Source: Pseudomonas oligotrophica (lineage in GTDB: Bacteria; Pseudomonadota; Gammaproteobacteria; Pseudomonadales; Pseudomonadaceae). Taken from it: a stretch of DNA of 64,000 bases. Of this stretch, positions 37,586 through 48,000 are shown piece by piece (within the stretch, counting starts at the first letter, position 1; every line of letters starts with the position of its first letter). The notes beneath the pieces were generated by a model. That model ran no database searches. It was not told the DNA's origin and was given only the letters and a program-made list of their open reading frames with translations. The position numbers were made by a program, and so were the translations under genes. Location: NCBI RefSeq assembly GCF_021726475.1, contig NZ_JAKJRU010000001.1:372001-436000 (forward strand), in the 5' to 3' direction.

Positions 37586-38539
37586 TCAGAAAGCGAAGGG
37601 CAAGACGCTGCTCGGATGCTGGCGTGCCGCGAGCAGACGATAAAACTCGCCAGGGTCCTTCACCTGCACCTCCAGCTTGCCGTCGTGGCGCTGCGCCGCG
37701 ATCAGCCGCGACAGCCAGAAGCGCACGCAGGCTACGCGCAGCATCGGCTGCCAGAGCTCGGCCTCGGCCGGGGTAAATCGGCGCAGGGCTGAGTAGGCTG
37801 CCAGCAAAGGTTCGCTGCGTTCGTTGTCGATTTCACCGTTGGGGTGCGAGCACCAGTCGTTCACGCAGATCGCCAGGTCGTAGAGCATCGGCCCCGAGCA
37901 GGCGTTGTAGAAGTCGATCACGCCGCTGAGGTGGTTGCCCTCGAACAGCACGTTGTCGCGGAACAGGTCGGCGTGCAGGTTGGCGCGTGGCAGGGCGAGC
38001 AGCTTGGGGCGGCGCTCGGCGATCTCGGCCAGCGCCTCGCGCAGCAGTTCGAGCTGCTCGTCCGGCAGGCCGAGGGCGAGCATCGGGCCCTGTTCCTGCA
38101 TCCAGTCCAGCCCGCGGTCGCTGGGCCGTTCGAGGACGCGTTCGGCCGTGGACAGGTGCAGGCGGGCGAGGAAGCGCCCGGCCTCGGCGCAGTGATGGGC
38201 GTTGGGCAGCGTCACGTGGCGGCCGGGCAGCCTTGGCTGCAGCAGCGCCGGCTTCTGCGCCAGCTCGCGCAGCGCCTGGCCATCGGAGGTGCGCAGCGCG
38301 TAGGGCACCGGCAGGCCGGCGCGGTGCAGCACGTCGAGCAGCTCGATGAAGAACGGCAGATCGTCCACCGGACCACGCTCGACCAGGGTCAGCACGTACT
38401 CGCCGCCTTCCAGGCTGACGAAGAAATTGCTGTTCTCGGTACCCGAGGCGATGCCCTGGAAATCCTGCAGCCGCCCGAGCCCATAGGGCGCGAGGAAGGC
38501 TTCGAGCTCGTCACGGCGCAGCGGGGTGAACACGGACAT
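37586..38539 (-). CDS. thrB: homoserine kinase
   Basis: A 317-residue homoserine kinase of the aminoglycoside-phosphotransferase-like family used by pseudomonads (not GHMP). FQGIASGTENSNFFVSLEGG is the nucleotide loop, and the catalytic motif is NLHADLFRDNVLFEG with the following GVIDFYNACSG supplying metal ligands. It phosphorylates homoserine in threonine synthesis. The order thrB-DUF2782-polA (with polA divergent) matches my recollection of PA5495-PA5493. In P. aeruginosa nrdJb would follow directly; here about 4 kb intervene. Confidence 0.93.
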   Translation of the reverse strand: MSVFTPLRRDELEAFLAPYGLGRLQDFQGIASGTENSNFFVSLEGGEYVLTLVERGPVDDLPFFIELLDVLHRAGLPVPYALRTSDGQALRELAQKPALLQPRLPGRHVTLPNAHHCAEAGRFLARLHLSTAERVLERPSDRGLDWMQEQGPMLALGLPDEQLELLREALAEIAERRPKLLALPRANLHADLFRDNVLFEGNHLSGVIDFYNACSGPMLYDLAICVNDWCSHPNGEIDNERSEPLLAAYSALRRFTPAEAELWQPMLRVACVRFWLSRLIAAQRHDGKLEVQVKDPGEFYRLLAARQHPSSVLPFAF

Positions 38540-38566
38540 GGTGGGGTTCCTCCTGCGTGGCGCGGC

Positions 38567-38848
38567 TTACCAGCTGAAGATCTTCCACGAGGGGATCAGC
38601 ATGTCCGGCTGGTCGGAGCGCACGAAGTTGCCGTCGTTGCCGTCGGCACGCACCAGGAAGTAGGGCTTGCCGTGCTTGGGCGTGATCTTGATGGCGTAGA
38701 GAAAACCGTTGACGCGGTATTCCTCGACGGTGCGGTCGCCTTCCTGACGAATGGTCACTTCCGGCTCGCCTTCCGGCTGCTGGGCGAGCGTTGCGAGGGG
38801 CACGCATGCCAGCAGGCCGGCCAGCATCAGGTGTTTGAAAGCGCGCAT
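38567..38848 (-). CDS. DUF2782 periplasmic protein
   Basis: A 93-residue protein with a signal peptide (basic MRAFKH, hydrophobic core, cut after ATLA near residue 22). The mature part is the DUF2782 domain with VTIRQEGDRTVEEYRVNG and AIKITPKHGKPYFLV. Members are small envelope proteins of unknown function found between thrB and polA in Pseudomonas. It starts 76 bp from the divergent polA start and is likely co-transcribed with thrB 27 bp downstream. Confidence 0.88.
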   Translation of the reverse strand: MRAFKHLMLAGLLACVPLATLAQQPEGEPEVTIRQEGDRTVEEYRVNGFLYAIKITPKHGKPYFLVRADGNDGNFVRSDQPDMLIPSWKIFSW

Positions 38849-38923
38849 GGTAACCTTGTCCCTTTGTCGTCAGATGGTCCGTGCATTCTAGCCCCGGGCC
38901 CGCCGAAAAGGTTGATTCGCCTC

Positions 38924-41668
38924 ATGAGCCAAGCGCCCCTCGTCCTGGTGGACGGTTCGTCCTACCTCTACCGTGCCTTCCATGCGCTGCCGCCGCTGAC
39001 CACCTCCACCGGCAAGCCGACCGGCGCCGTCAAGGGTGTGCTGAACATGCTCCTGGCGCTGCGCAGGCAGTATCCGGACAGCCCCTTCGCGGTGGTCTTC
39101 GATGCCAAGGGGCCGACCTTTCGCGACGAACTCTTCGAGCACTACAAGTCGCACCGGCCACCGATGCCCGACGACCTGCGCGTGCAGATCGAGCCGCTGC
39201 ACGCCGCGGTGCGCGCCCTTGGCCTGCCGCTGTTGAACGTCGAGGGCGTCGAGGCCGACGACGTGATCGGCACCCTGGCCCGGCAGTGCGCGGCGCTCGG
39301 CCGCGACGTGGTGATCTCCACCGGCGACAAGGACATGGCGCAGCTGGTCTGCCCGCATGTCACGCTGGTCAACACCATGACCGGCAGCGTCTACGACGTC
39401 GAGGGGGTGAAGGCCAAGTTTGGGGTCGACCCGGAGCTGATCATCGATTTTCTCGCGCTGATGGGCGACAAGGTCGACAACATTCCCGGCGTGCCGGGCG
39501 TGGGCGAGAAGACGGCGTGCGGGCTGCTCAACGGCATCCCGGGCGGGCTCAAGGGGCTCTACGAGAACCTCGATCAGGTCGCCGGGCTGCCGATTCGCGG
39601 CGCCAAGTCGCTGGCTGCCAAGCTGGAGGAACACCGCGAGGCGGCGTTCATGTCCTATGAACTGGCGACGATCAAGATCGACGTGCCGCTGGATGTCGAG
39701 GTGGCGGACCTGATGCCCGGGGAACCGCACCGCGAGGCGCTGATCGCGCTGTATCGCGAGCTGGAATTCAAGCAATGGCTGGACGAGCTGCTGCGCGAGG
39801 CCAAGGCGGCGGGCGAGAGCTGCGAGGTGCAGCCCGAAGGCTGTTCGATCCAGGCCGAGGCCCAGTACGAGACGTTGCTGGAGCAGGCCGATTTCGAGCG
39901 CTGGCTGGCGCGTCTGAAGGCGGCCGAGTGCTTTGCCTTCGATACCGAAACCACCAGCCTCGATGCGCAGCGCGCCGAGCTGGTCGGCGTGTCATTCGCC
40001 GTCGAGCCGGGCCAGGCGGCTTACGTGCCGCTGCGCCATTCCTACATGGGCGTGCCGCAGCAGCTCGAGCTGGATGCCGTGCTCGGCGCGCTCAAGCCGC
40101 TGCTGGAAGATCCGGCCAAGACCAAGATCTGCCAGCACGGCAAATACGACATGAACGTGCTGATGCACTACGGCATCGAGATGCGCGGCATGACCTTCGA
40201 CACCATGCTCGAATCCTACGTACTGGACGCCACCGCCACCCGCCACGACATGGACAGCCTGGCGCTCAAGTACCTCGGTCGCGGCACCATCCGCTTCGAG
40301 GACATTGCCGGCAAGGGCGCCAAGCAGCTGACCTTCGACCAGATCGCCATCGAGCAGGCCGGCCCCTATGCCGCCGAGGACGCCGATGTCACCCTGCGCC
40401 TGCACCAGACCCTGCTCGGCAAGCTGGAGCAGACGCCATCGCTGCTCAGGGTGCTGACCGAGATCGAGATGCCGCTGGTGCCGGTGCTGGCGCGCATCGA
40501 GCGCAACGGTGCGCTGGTCGATGCACAGCTGCTCGGCCAGCAGAGCGTCGAGCTGGGCGACAAGCTGGTGCAGCTGGAGCGCGAGGCGTTCGAGATTGCC
40601 GGCGAGGAGTTCAACCTCGGCTCGCCCAAGCAGCTCTGCGCGATTCTCTACGACAAGCTCGGCTGCCCGGTGCTGTCCAAGACCGCCGGCGGCCAGCCGT
40701 CCACCGCCGAGAGCGTGCTGGCCGAACTGGCCGAGCAGGATTACCCGCTGCCCAAGGTGATCATGCAGCACCGCAGCCTGAGCAAGCTCAAGGGCACCTA
40801 CACCGACAAGCTGCCGCAGCAGATCAACCCGCGCACCGGGCGCATCCACACCAGCTACCACCAGGCGGTGACCGCCACCGGCCGGCTGTCCTCGAGCGAC
40901 CCGAACCTGCAGAACATCCCGATCCGCACCGCCGAGGGGCGGCGCATTCGCCAGGCCTTCGTCGCGGCGCCCGGCTACCGGCTGCTGGCGGCGGACTACT
41001 CGCAGATCGAATTGCGCATCATGGCCCACCTGGCGCAGGATGCCGGGCTGCTGCATGCCTTCCAGAACAACCTGGACGTGCACCGCGCCACTGCCGCGGA
41101 GGTGTTCGGCGTGCCGCTGGAGCAGGTCAGCAGCGACCAGCGGCGCAGCGCCAAGGCGATCAACTTCGGCCTGATCTACGGCATGAGCGCTTTCGGCCTG
41201 GCCAAGCAGATCGGCGTCGGCCGCAAGGAGGCGCAGGAGTACATCGACCGCTATTTCGCCCGCTACCCCGGTGTGCTCGCCTACATGGAACGCACCCGCG
41301 CTCAGGCCGCCGAGCAGGGCTTCGTCGAGACGCTGTTCGGCCGTCGCCTGTACCTGCCGGAGATCCATTCGAAGAACGGCGCAATGCGCAAGGCAGCCGA
41401 GCGCACCGCGATCAACGCGCCGATGCAGGGCACCGCCGCGGACATCATCAAGCGCGCGATGATTGCCGTGGACGCCTGGCTGCAGGCCTCGAACCTGGAT
41501 GCGCGGATCATCCTGCAGGTGCACGACGAACTCGTGCTGGAGGTCCGCGAGGATCAGGTCGAGACGCTGCGCGAGCGCATCTGCCCGTTGATGAGCGAGG
41601 CGGCCAGGCTGGACGTGCCGCTGCTGGTCGAGGCCGGCGTCGGCGCCAACTGGGACGAGGCGCACTGA
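38924..41668 (+). CDS. polA: DNA polymerase I
   Basis: 914 residues, full length. 5'-3' exonuclease domain (1 to about 290; LVLVDGSSYLYRAFHALPPL, GVEADDVIGTLA), 3'-5' exonuclease with FDTETTSLD near 345-353 and YAAEDADVTLRL, and polymerase domain with motif A DYSQIELRIMAHL near 690, motif B RRSAKAINFGLIYG and motif C LQVHDELVLEV. All catalytic carboxylates are present, so proofreading is intact. The start is ATG 38924 (MSQAPLVLVDGSSY); the open frame extending about 1 kb upstream crosses thrB in antisense and is spurious. An ErsA-like sRNA follows. Confidence 0.98.
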   Translation: MSQAPLVLVDGSSYLYRAFHALPPLTTSTGKPTGAVKGVLNMLLALRRQYPDSPFAVVFDAKGPTFRDELFEHYKSHRPPMPDDLRVQIEPLHAAVRALGLPLLNVEGVEADDVIGTLARQCAALGRDVVISTGDKDMAQLVCPHVTLVNTMTGSVYDVEGVKAKFGVDPELIIDFLALMGDKVDNIPGVPGVGEKTACGLLNGIPGGLKGLYENLDQVAGLPIRGAKSLAAKLEEHREAAFMSYELATIKIDVPLDVEVADLMPGEPHREALIALYRELEFKQWLDELLREAKAAGESCEVQPEGCSIQAEAQYETLLEQADFERWLARLKAAECFAFDTETTSLDAQRAELVGVSFAVEPGQAAYVPLRHSYMGVPQQLELDAVLGALKPLLEDPAKTKICQHGKYDMNVLMHYGIEMRGMTFDTMLESYVLDATATRHDMDSLALKYLGRGTIRFEDIAGKGAKQLTFDQIAIEQAGPYAAEDADVTLRLHQTLLGKLEQTPSLLRVLTEIEMPLVPVLARIERNGALVDAQLLGQQSVELGDKLVQLEREAFEIAGEEFNLGSPKQLCAILYDKLGCPVLSKTAGGQPSTAESVLAELAEQDYPLPKVIMQHRSLSKLKGTYTDKLPQQINPRTGRIHTSYHQAVTATGRLSSSDPNLQNIPIRTAEGRRIRQAFVAAPGYRLLAADYSQIELRIMAHLAQDAGLLHAFQNNLDVHRATAAEVFGVPLEQVSSDQRRSAKAINFGLIYGMSAFGLAKQIGVGRKEAQEYIDRYFARYPGVLAYMERTRAQAAEQGFVETLFGRRLYLPEIHSKNGAMRKAAERTAINAPMQGTAADIIKRAMIAVDAWLQASNLDARIILQVHDELVLEVREDQVETLRERICPLMSEAARLDVPLLVEAGVGANWDEAH

Positions 41669-41718
41669 CCGCAGCGCCGCCGGCGCAGGGCGTCGGCAGA
41701 TATTTTTTCGCCGCCGTT

Positions 41719-41746
41719 GAACTTTGCACAACGGCGGCAGGTCAGA
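41719..41746 (+). promoter_or_regulatory. AlgU (sigma-22/sigma-E)-type promoter of the ErsA-like sRNA
   Basis: GAACTT (41719-41724), a 17-bp spacer and TCAGA (41742-41746) fit the AlgU consensus GAACTT-N16/17-TCtga. The expected start is about 41752. This matches the known envelope-stress control of ErsA in P. aeruginosa. Confidence 0.75.
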
Positions 41747-41751
41747 GTTTG

Positions 41752-41879
41752 CGAAGGGTGTGAAAGCTCTTCGATGCTCCTTGTTGTGTTAAGTGTTGGC
41801 AGATCTCTGGACCCCGCCCTAGCGGTCCGGATTCGACCTCGAACTTCCCCCTCCCCCAATGAAGTTCGAGGTTTTTTTT
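41752..41879 (+). ncRNA. ersA: ErsA-like small regulatory RNA (spf-position sRNA)
   Basis: About 128 nt between the AlgU-type promoter and a strong terminator, directly after polA, where ErsA lies in P. aeruginosa and Spot 42 in enterics. No reading frame with a ribosome site fits. A C-rich loop at the 3' hairpin (CCCCTCCCCC) and the internal CUUCC-like stretches are the kind that pair with Shine-Dalgarno regions. ErsA is Hfq-dependent and regulates algC and virulence or biofilm genes in P. aeruginosa. Identity rests on position, promoter and terminator; the start is predicted. Confidence 0.72.
41837..41879 (+). terminator. Rho-independent terminator of the ErsA-like sRNA
   Basis: An 11-bp perfect stem, CCTCGAACTTC paired with GAAGTTCGAGG (41837-41847/41861-41871), a 13-nt C-rich loop, then eight T. 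It would give the 3' end and Hfq-binding U tail of the sRNA. Confidence 0.92.
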
Positions 41880-42107
41880 GCCTGCAGAAAAGCCAGCGCC
41901 GGCGGGCAAGGGCATCGCCGGTCGTCCTGCTGCGCAGGTTCTTGCCAGCTTTGGCGGAAGCCGCGCGTACGGCTGGCGCACATGCGAGAGCGGTCACGAA
42001 ACGGCTTTTTTCAGCCGCACAAACCTCGACCGGTACGCTCCTTCCGACTTGTTCCGCCGTAAAAAGCTGGCCGCTTACCGCTCAACGGACTGACGGAGGG
42101 ACAAGGA

Positions 42108-44147
42108 ATGTTCAACCCGGCCAACCACACCCATTTCAGCCTGCGGCTGCCGGTCGAGCACGACCTGCAGGTGCTCGAATTCCACGGCCGCGAGGCGCTC
42201 TCTACGCCCTTCGCCTTCGAGGTCGAGCTGGTCAGCGAACGCCCCGACCTGGACTTGGAGTCGCTGCTGCACCAGCCGGCCTTTCTCGCCTTCGCCCCGG
42301 ATGGGGCCGGCATTCACGGGCAGGTGCAGCGCATCGCCCAGGGTGAGTCCGGCCGGCGCCTGACCCGCTATCGGCTGACCCTGGTGCCGCAGCTCGCCTA
42401 CCTCGCCCACCGCAGCAACCAGCGCATCTTCCAGCACCTCAGCGTGCCGCAGATCGTCGCCCGGGTGCTGGAGGAGCACGGCATCCTCGCCGGCGTCGGC
42501 CATCGCTTCGAGCTCGGCCCGGTGGTCTATCCCGCACGCGAGTACTGCGTGCAGTACGGCGAGAGCGACCTGCATTTCATCCAGCGCCTCTGCGAAGAGG
42601 AAGGCATCCACTATCACTTCCAGCACAGCGCCGACGGCCATGTACTGGTGTTTGGCGACGACCAGACGGTGTTCCCCACGCTGGCGCCGGTGCCTTACCA
42701 GCAGGACTCCGGGCTGGTCGCCGATCAGCCGGTGATCAAGCGCTTCGGCCTGCGGCTGGAGACTCGCACCAGCCGCGTGACGCGTCGGGATTACGACTTC
42801 GAGAAGCCGCGGCTGACCCTGGAAGCGACCTTCCAGACCGAGTTCCAGCCGGATCTCGAGGACTACGACTACCCCGGCCGCTTCATCGACCGCAGCCGCG
42901 GCAAGCACCTGGCCCAGCGCGCGCTGGAGCGCCATCGCCACGACTACCAGCGGGCCGAGGGCCAGAGCGACCAGCCGCGACTGGCGAGCGGCCATTTCCT
43001 CGAGCTGAACGACCATCCGCGCGCCGAATGGAACCGGCTCTGGCTGCTCGACGAGGTGATCCACGAGGGCAAGCAGCCGCAGGTCTTGGAGGAATCCGTC
43101 AGCAGTGACCGCCGGCCCCCGGACGGCTTCGGCCAGGGCTACCGCAACCGCTTCAGCGCCACGCCCTGGGACGCCCCGTTCCGCCCCGCGCTCAAGCACC
43201 CCAAGCCCAGGGTGCTCGGCAGCCAGACCGCCGTGGTCACCGGCCCCGCCGGCGAAGAGATCCACTGCGACGAATACGGCCGGGTGAAGGTCCAGTTCCA
43301 CTGGGATCGTCACGGCCAGGCCGACGACAAGACCAGCTGCTGGCTGCGCGTCAGCTCCAGCTGGGCTGGCGACCGCTATGGCGGCCTCGCGATCCCGCGG
43401 GTCGGCATGGAAGTGCTGGTCACCTTCCTCGAAGGCGACCCCGACCAGCCGCTGGTGACCGGCTGCCTGTACCACAAGGAACATCAGGTCCCCTACGACC
43501 TGCCGGCGCACAAGACCCGCACGCTGTTCAAGACCCTGAGCAGCCCGGGCGGTGGGGGCTACAACGAACTGCGCATCGAGGACCGCCTGGGCGCCGAGCA
43601 AATTTATATCCACGCCCAGCGCGACTGGGACGAGAACATCGAGCACGACCAGAAGATCCGCGTCGGCCACGAGCGCCACGACACGGTGGAAGCCAACAGC
43701 TACAGCGAGTTCAGGGCCGAGGAACACCGCACCACCCACGCCGATCGCAAGACCGAAATCCGCGCCAATGATCACCTCACCGTCGGCAACAGCCAGCACC
43801 TGAAGATCGGCAGCGGGCAGTTCGTCGAAGCCGGCAACGAAATTCACCTCTCAAGCGGCCTCAAAGTCGTCCTTGAAGCGGGCAGCGAACTGACCTTTAA
43901 GGCCGCGAGCAGCTTTATCAAGCTGGATGCAGGCGGCATCACGATGGTCGGGCCGCTGATCAAGATGAACTCAGGAGGGAGCCCGGGAAAAGGATCAGGC
44001 GCGGCGCCGATATTGCCTGGCGAGGTGAAGGCCGCGAACACGGATAAGGCGGGCGAGCTGCTGGTACCTGCTCAGCGGCAGGCGCTGTTACGAGCGACGC
44101 CACGGTGCGAAATCTGCGAGAGAGCCAAACAGGAAGCCGAAGCATGA
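42108..44147 (+). CDS. vgrG: type VI secretion tip protein VgrG
   Basis: 679 residues. The gp27-like part (about 1-370) contains FSLRLPVEHDLQVLEFHGRE and YGESDLHFIQRLCEEEGIHYHF. The gp5-like OB fold (about 390-470) has DEYGRVKVQFHWDR, CWLRVSSSWAGDRYGG and PRVGMEVLVTFLEGDPDQPLVTG. A beta-helix needle follows (repeated Asp/His/Glu-rich strands). The C-terminal tail (about 610-679) is Gly/Lys/Ala-rich and ends in CEICERAKQEAEA, probably the adaptor/effector docking end. AGGGACAAGGA precedes the ATG. It is an orphan vgrG: no hcp or sheath genes are present in the window. Its stop overlaps the DUF4123 start. Confidence 0.95.
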   Translation: MFNPANHTHFSLRLPVEHDLQVLEFHGREALSTPFAFEVELVSERPDLDLESLLHQPAFLAFAPDGAGIHGQVQRIAQGESGRRLTRYRLTLVPQLAYLAHRSNQRIFQHLSVPQIVARVLEEHGILAGVGHRFELGPVVYPAREYCVQYGESDLHFIQRLCEEEGIHYHFQHSADGHVLVFGDDQTVFPTLAPVPYQQDSGLVADQPVIKRFGLRLETRTSRVTRRDYDFEKPRLTLEATFQTEFQPDLEDYDYPGRFIDRSRGKHLAQRALERHRHDYQRAEGQSDQPRLASGHFLELNDHPRAEWNRLWLLDEVIHEGKQPQVLEESVSSDRRPPDGFGQGYRNRFSATPWDAPFRPALKHPKPRVLGSQTAVVTGPAGEEIHCDEYGRVKVQFHWDRHGQADDKTSCWLRVSSSWAGDRYGGLAIPRVGMEVLVTFLEGDPDQPLVTGCLYHKEHQVPYDLPAHKTRTLFKTLSSPGGGGYNELRIEDRLGAEQIYIHAQRDWDENIEHDQKIRVGHERHDTVEANSYSEFRAEEHRTTHADRKTEIRANDHLTVGNSQHLKIGSGQFVEAGNEIHLSSGLKVVLEAGSELTFKAASSFIKLDAGGITMVGPLIKMNSGGSPGKGSGAAPILPGEVKAANTDKAGELLVPAQRQALLRATPRCEICERAKQEAEA

Positions 44148-44992
44148 GCCGCGACTTCCTGCTCGTGGATGGAGTGCTTCGTCAGGACGCCATGCAATGG
44201 CTTTATGGCGCAGGTGAGTCTATTGAGGTCATTCCTCTCTACAACGGCACCCGCTGGGATGGCGTCAAAGAACTCGGACCAATTCTGGTTGCGCTGGACA
44301 GCCATTCGTCCTTGCTGGGTGAATGGCGAAGCAGCCTCAACCTTCAGCGCCAGGCCAGCAAACTACAAAGTTCGGCAACGCCGAACGATGTCGCCGATCA
44401 CCTGAGCCAGTTCATTACCATTACGGACAATTTAGGCAGCTACAGCCTCTTCCGTTTCGCTGATCCGCTGGTGAGCTCGTACTGGCTGGGCAGCTATTCC
44501 CCATCTGCTTATGAAAGCCTTCTGGGTCCCATAAGCGAATGGCTCGTATCCCTACCGCCGCCCAGCTGGGCTCCCTCGCATGCAGTCGAATGGCAGTCAT
44601 ATCGCTCGCAGCCCAATAGCCCCAGGTTGGAGGGCAAGTTCAACCATCTCGCCGATGACCAGGTTCAGGCGCTCGAACAGGCTTATCGGCGCAGCTTCAA
44701 GGAAAGGCTATACAACTGGATCATCGCAGATTATCCACAAACCCTCTCAGGGTTTGGCGAACAGGAACGAGGCCAATGGCTGGAACAACGCCTACTTGAC
44801 GCCGAGGCCTGGGGACTGGCCAACGAGCGGAGCATGGCGATCTGGCTCGAGCGCTGCGCCTGCTGGGGCGACGACTTCGCTACACGCTCCGATAGCCCCT
44901 ACCAGGCTTGGTTAGCCAAGACACCAGATGCCCAGACACTAGCGCCAGATCGGCGTATTCAAATCCTGGATGAAGACTGCCTTGCCGGCTAA
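44144..44992 (+). CDS. DUF4123 T6SS effector adaptor/chaperone
   Basis: A 282-residue protein of the DUF4123 type: opening FLLVDGVLRQDAMQWLYGAG, then EVIPLYNGTRWDGVKELGPILVAL and the central NLGSYSLFRFADPLVSSYWL. DUF4123 proteins sit between vgrG and an effector and load the effector onto the VgrG tip. Here the gene overlaps vgrG by 4 bp (ATGA) and precedes a 1143-residue toxin candidate by 14 bp, the expected order. The AT content rises from here onward compared with vgrG. Confidence 0.88.
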   Translation: MSRDFLLVDGVLRQDAMQWLYGAGESIEVIPLYNGTRWDGVKELGPILVALDSHSSLLGEWRSSLNLQRQASKLQSSATPNDVADHLSQFITITDNLGSYSLFRFADPLVSSYWLGSYSPSAYESLLGPISEWLVSLPPPSWAPSHAVEWQSYRSQPNSPRLEGKFNHLADDQVQALEQAYRRSFKERLYNWIIADYPQTLSGFGEQERGQWLEQRLLDAEAWGLANERSMAIWLERCACWGDDFATRSDSPYQAWLAKTPDAQTLAPDRRIQILDEDCLAG

Positions 44993-45006
44993 AGGAACGG
45001 ATTTCC

Positions 45007-48000
45007 ATGAGCGCGACGACCTCGGACAAAACCCTGCAACAAGCCAAACGCAATCAGGCGTTTGAAAACAAGCCGGCTACTGCGAATGGTCAGTGCCCGC
45101 TGAAAGCGGGTGAAATTGCCATCCACCCCGTTCGCTATGCGATAGACGAGTCACCAGCGCGCGGCAGCGCCCAAGGCCCAAACCCGTTACCCAACGGCTG
45201 GAACGCCGGCCATCTACCGAAGCTCAAGACGCGCAGCTATACCCTGCGCCAACTCCGAGATGGCTGGCTGTACGTGTGGGATGAAACGGATCGCACGCTT
45301 CACGAGTACCAGGTTGAGGGCCACCAATTTACTCGCCACAAGTGGGGCAGTGCGCAACTGGGCGAGGATGAACGAAACAACCCTGGTGACAGCAAACCCT
45401 ACCTGCTGTATCCGAAACGCAGCCGCCTGCTAATCGCTTACTCTCCCGTGCAGTGGACCTGGCGTCTATGCGAAAAAATGCGCAGCAACCCTCAGGAGCA
45501 AAGGCGCTGGATGCGCGCATTGAACCTGCCGCAATACTGCACCCAGATGCAGGCAGCACATGCCGCGCCTATCCGCGAAATAGGCAGCGCGGTCGCCGAT
45601 ATCCTGGCAGGAGGAGAAGCTCCGACCTTCAAGAGTTGCCTGGTGGCGGCGAACAAAGACGATTCGTCCCGCCCCTGCAAGCAGCCAATCGACCAGGCCC
45701 TCATACTCGGCAGCGTACCCGATCAGGACAGCGCCCTCTTCGTTGCTCTGGACGATCCCATGGCCATCATCGATGACCTGGCCATGAATCTGCAGGGCCG
45801 CTGGCTGGAACTGGCAGCAGCAGACAAACGCCACGCCAACAAGATCAATAGCGCTACGGTCATTCAAGGGCTTTGCGGCGTCAAACTAGACCCCTTCATT
45901 CCCAAGTCGGTGCTAGCCAACCCGAGCCGCAAACAAGCCTTCATCAAGGATGCTCACAACCTGCTCGATAGCGAAGCGCAGCTACTCAATCACGCAGGCA
46001 GTGACGCGACCCTGACACTCAAATCGCTGCAAGTGCAGCGGGCTCAACAGCAATTTCGCACGAATTGGGGCAACCCTCCGTCGGGGCCTAAATGGCGCGC
46101 ATTGGTAGAAGAATGGCAGCAGAAAAAGACCTGGCGCGAGGACGTTCGCTTCGATGAGGCCTGGAGTTATCTGCAAGAGCGCGCCGATGAAATGGAACGC
46201 CTCAATGCCCACATCCAACGCAGCGAAACCGACCTGCTCGCCTGGCTGAAAAGCCTCAGCCCGAAAGCAGAAGAGGTTTTCTATGACCGCTGCCACCCGC
46301 AGCAATCGACCGATCTGCTGGACACCATGGCCAACCTGTACGAGCAATTGGGTGCGAGCGACACGGGCAAGCAATGGCTCTGCGAGCAGTACGGCGAACC
46401 CACTACGCTGGCAGGCCTGGCGCTGTTCAATTTCAGCGCCGAGCTTTCCGCCTTGATCGACAAAATCTCCACCAATTTCACCACCTACGGCACCATCGAC
46501 AACCAGGGACGTCAGGCCGACGGCAGCGGCCAGGCCCACGGCGGGCTCTCCGACACCACCAGCGAAGTCAGCCGAGCCAACGAGGTGAAATCGGTACTCG
46601 ACCTGCCGAGCGTACAAGCCAGCAACCTGTACAAGAGCCTTTCCGAGCCAGGCAAGCGCGCTTTCGAGACCTTGCGCAGCGTAGTAGGGCAAAAAGCCAA
46701 GGACAGCTGGAACCTGATGGCCTTTGTTCTGCTCCCTGCCTTGAGCACGAAATTTGCGCCCAAGATTCGAATCTTTGCCTTCAGCGTCACTCAGGTCTTG
46801 GTCTCTACGGAAATTTCCACGCAGACGCGTTTGATTCTGGATTCCGAGTTCGCGAAGAAGAACCGTCAATGGCAGATGCAGGTTGCCCAGCTCGAGAAGT
46901 ACATCAAGGGCCTGCAACGCACTCTTGCTCTACCCGGCAAAGGCCCCGACAAACGCTCGGCCCGCATACAGTTGCTCGGGCTGGAACAAAAGCGCGAGAC
47001 GCTGAACCTGCAAAGGCCTAACGAAGTAATCGGCAGCGTCGCCACCGGAACGAAGATCAGCAACGTACAAACCCGCCAAGTGAACGCATGGCTCGCGACA
47101 CTGGGCCAGTCAGAGCTGCTCGAGCAGTTGCAGCTCAAAGCAAAGAGCGCGACAGGCTACGCAGCCCGCAGCCGTCAGTGGATCAATCAGGAGCTTGGCG
47201 GCAGCTTGCCCGTACTGGTTGCAGGGCTGAATGTCTGGAACTTCATCAATAGCCTGGACAAGGCACGCAATGACAGCATGTTCAGCGACGATGAGCTGCG
47301 CACGGTCGGAGCCAATGCCGCCTACACCGCCAACGCATTGATGGCGCTCTGGACGGTACCAGCGTGGAACAAATGGGCAAGCCTAAGGGCCGTAGTGAAC
47401 GAAAAGACCGTTCAACTTGCTCAGGTTGGAGTAAAAGCTTGGGGCATTAACACTCAATATGGACGTCTCGCACGAAGTCTCGCTCTTCGTACTGCAGGCA
47501 TGGCCGCATTCGGCGCTATCGCTGCGGGGGTGGAGGCCTGGCAGGTTTCCAAAGATGTTGGCAACGCAACCAGCCCTGAAGAGAAATATGCTCAAAGCAC
47601 AAAACTGGTTGCATTGATATTTATGTCGTCAGTAACTGGCGTCCAACTAGTTGGCAGTGCTTTGGGCTTCTGGTTCGGTTTTGCCTGGGTCATGTCCAAC
47701 CCGGTGACCATCATCATCGCGTTACTTGGCGTGATCTACCTGATCGCCAGCATGATCGCCAATCAATACAAGCGCGAGGGTCTACGGCTCTGGCTGTATC
47801 GCAGCAGTTGGGGTAAATCCCCCACCTGGACGCACAGTGACGAAGATCATAAGGAGGAACTGCGCACCCTAAAGGAAATCTGCCTGCGCCCCAGCTTGGC
47901 GGTTCGCGGCTCCACCCTGCCTTACTATGGGCGTGGTCCACGCATCTATACCGGTTTCTGGCTACAGCTCCTGCTACCGTCCGAACTGGCGGGAACAACC

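Noticed and set aside
37844..38923. Long N-terminal extension of the polA frame
   Set aside because: The extension lies antisense to thrB and DUF2782 and has no DNA polymerase similarity; the family start is at ATG 38924.
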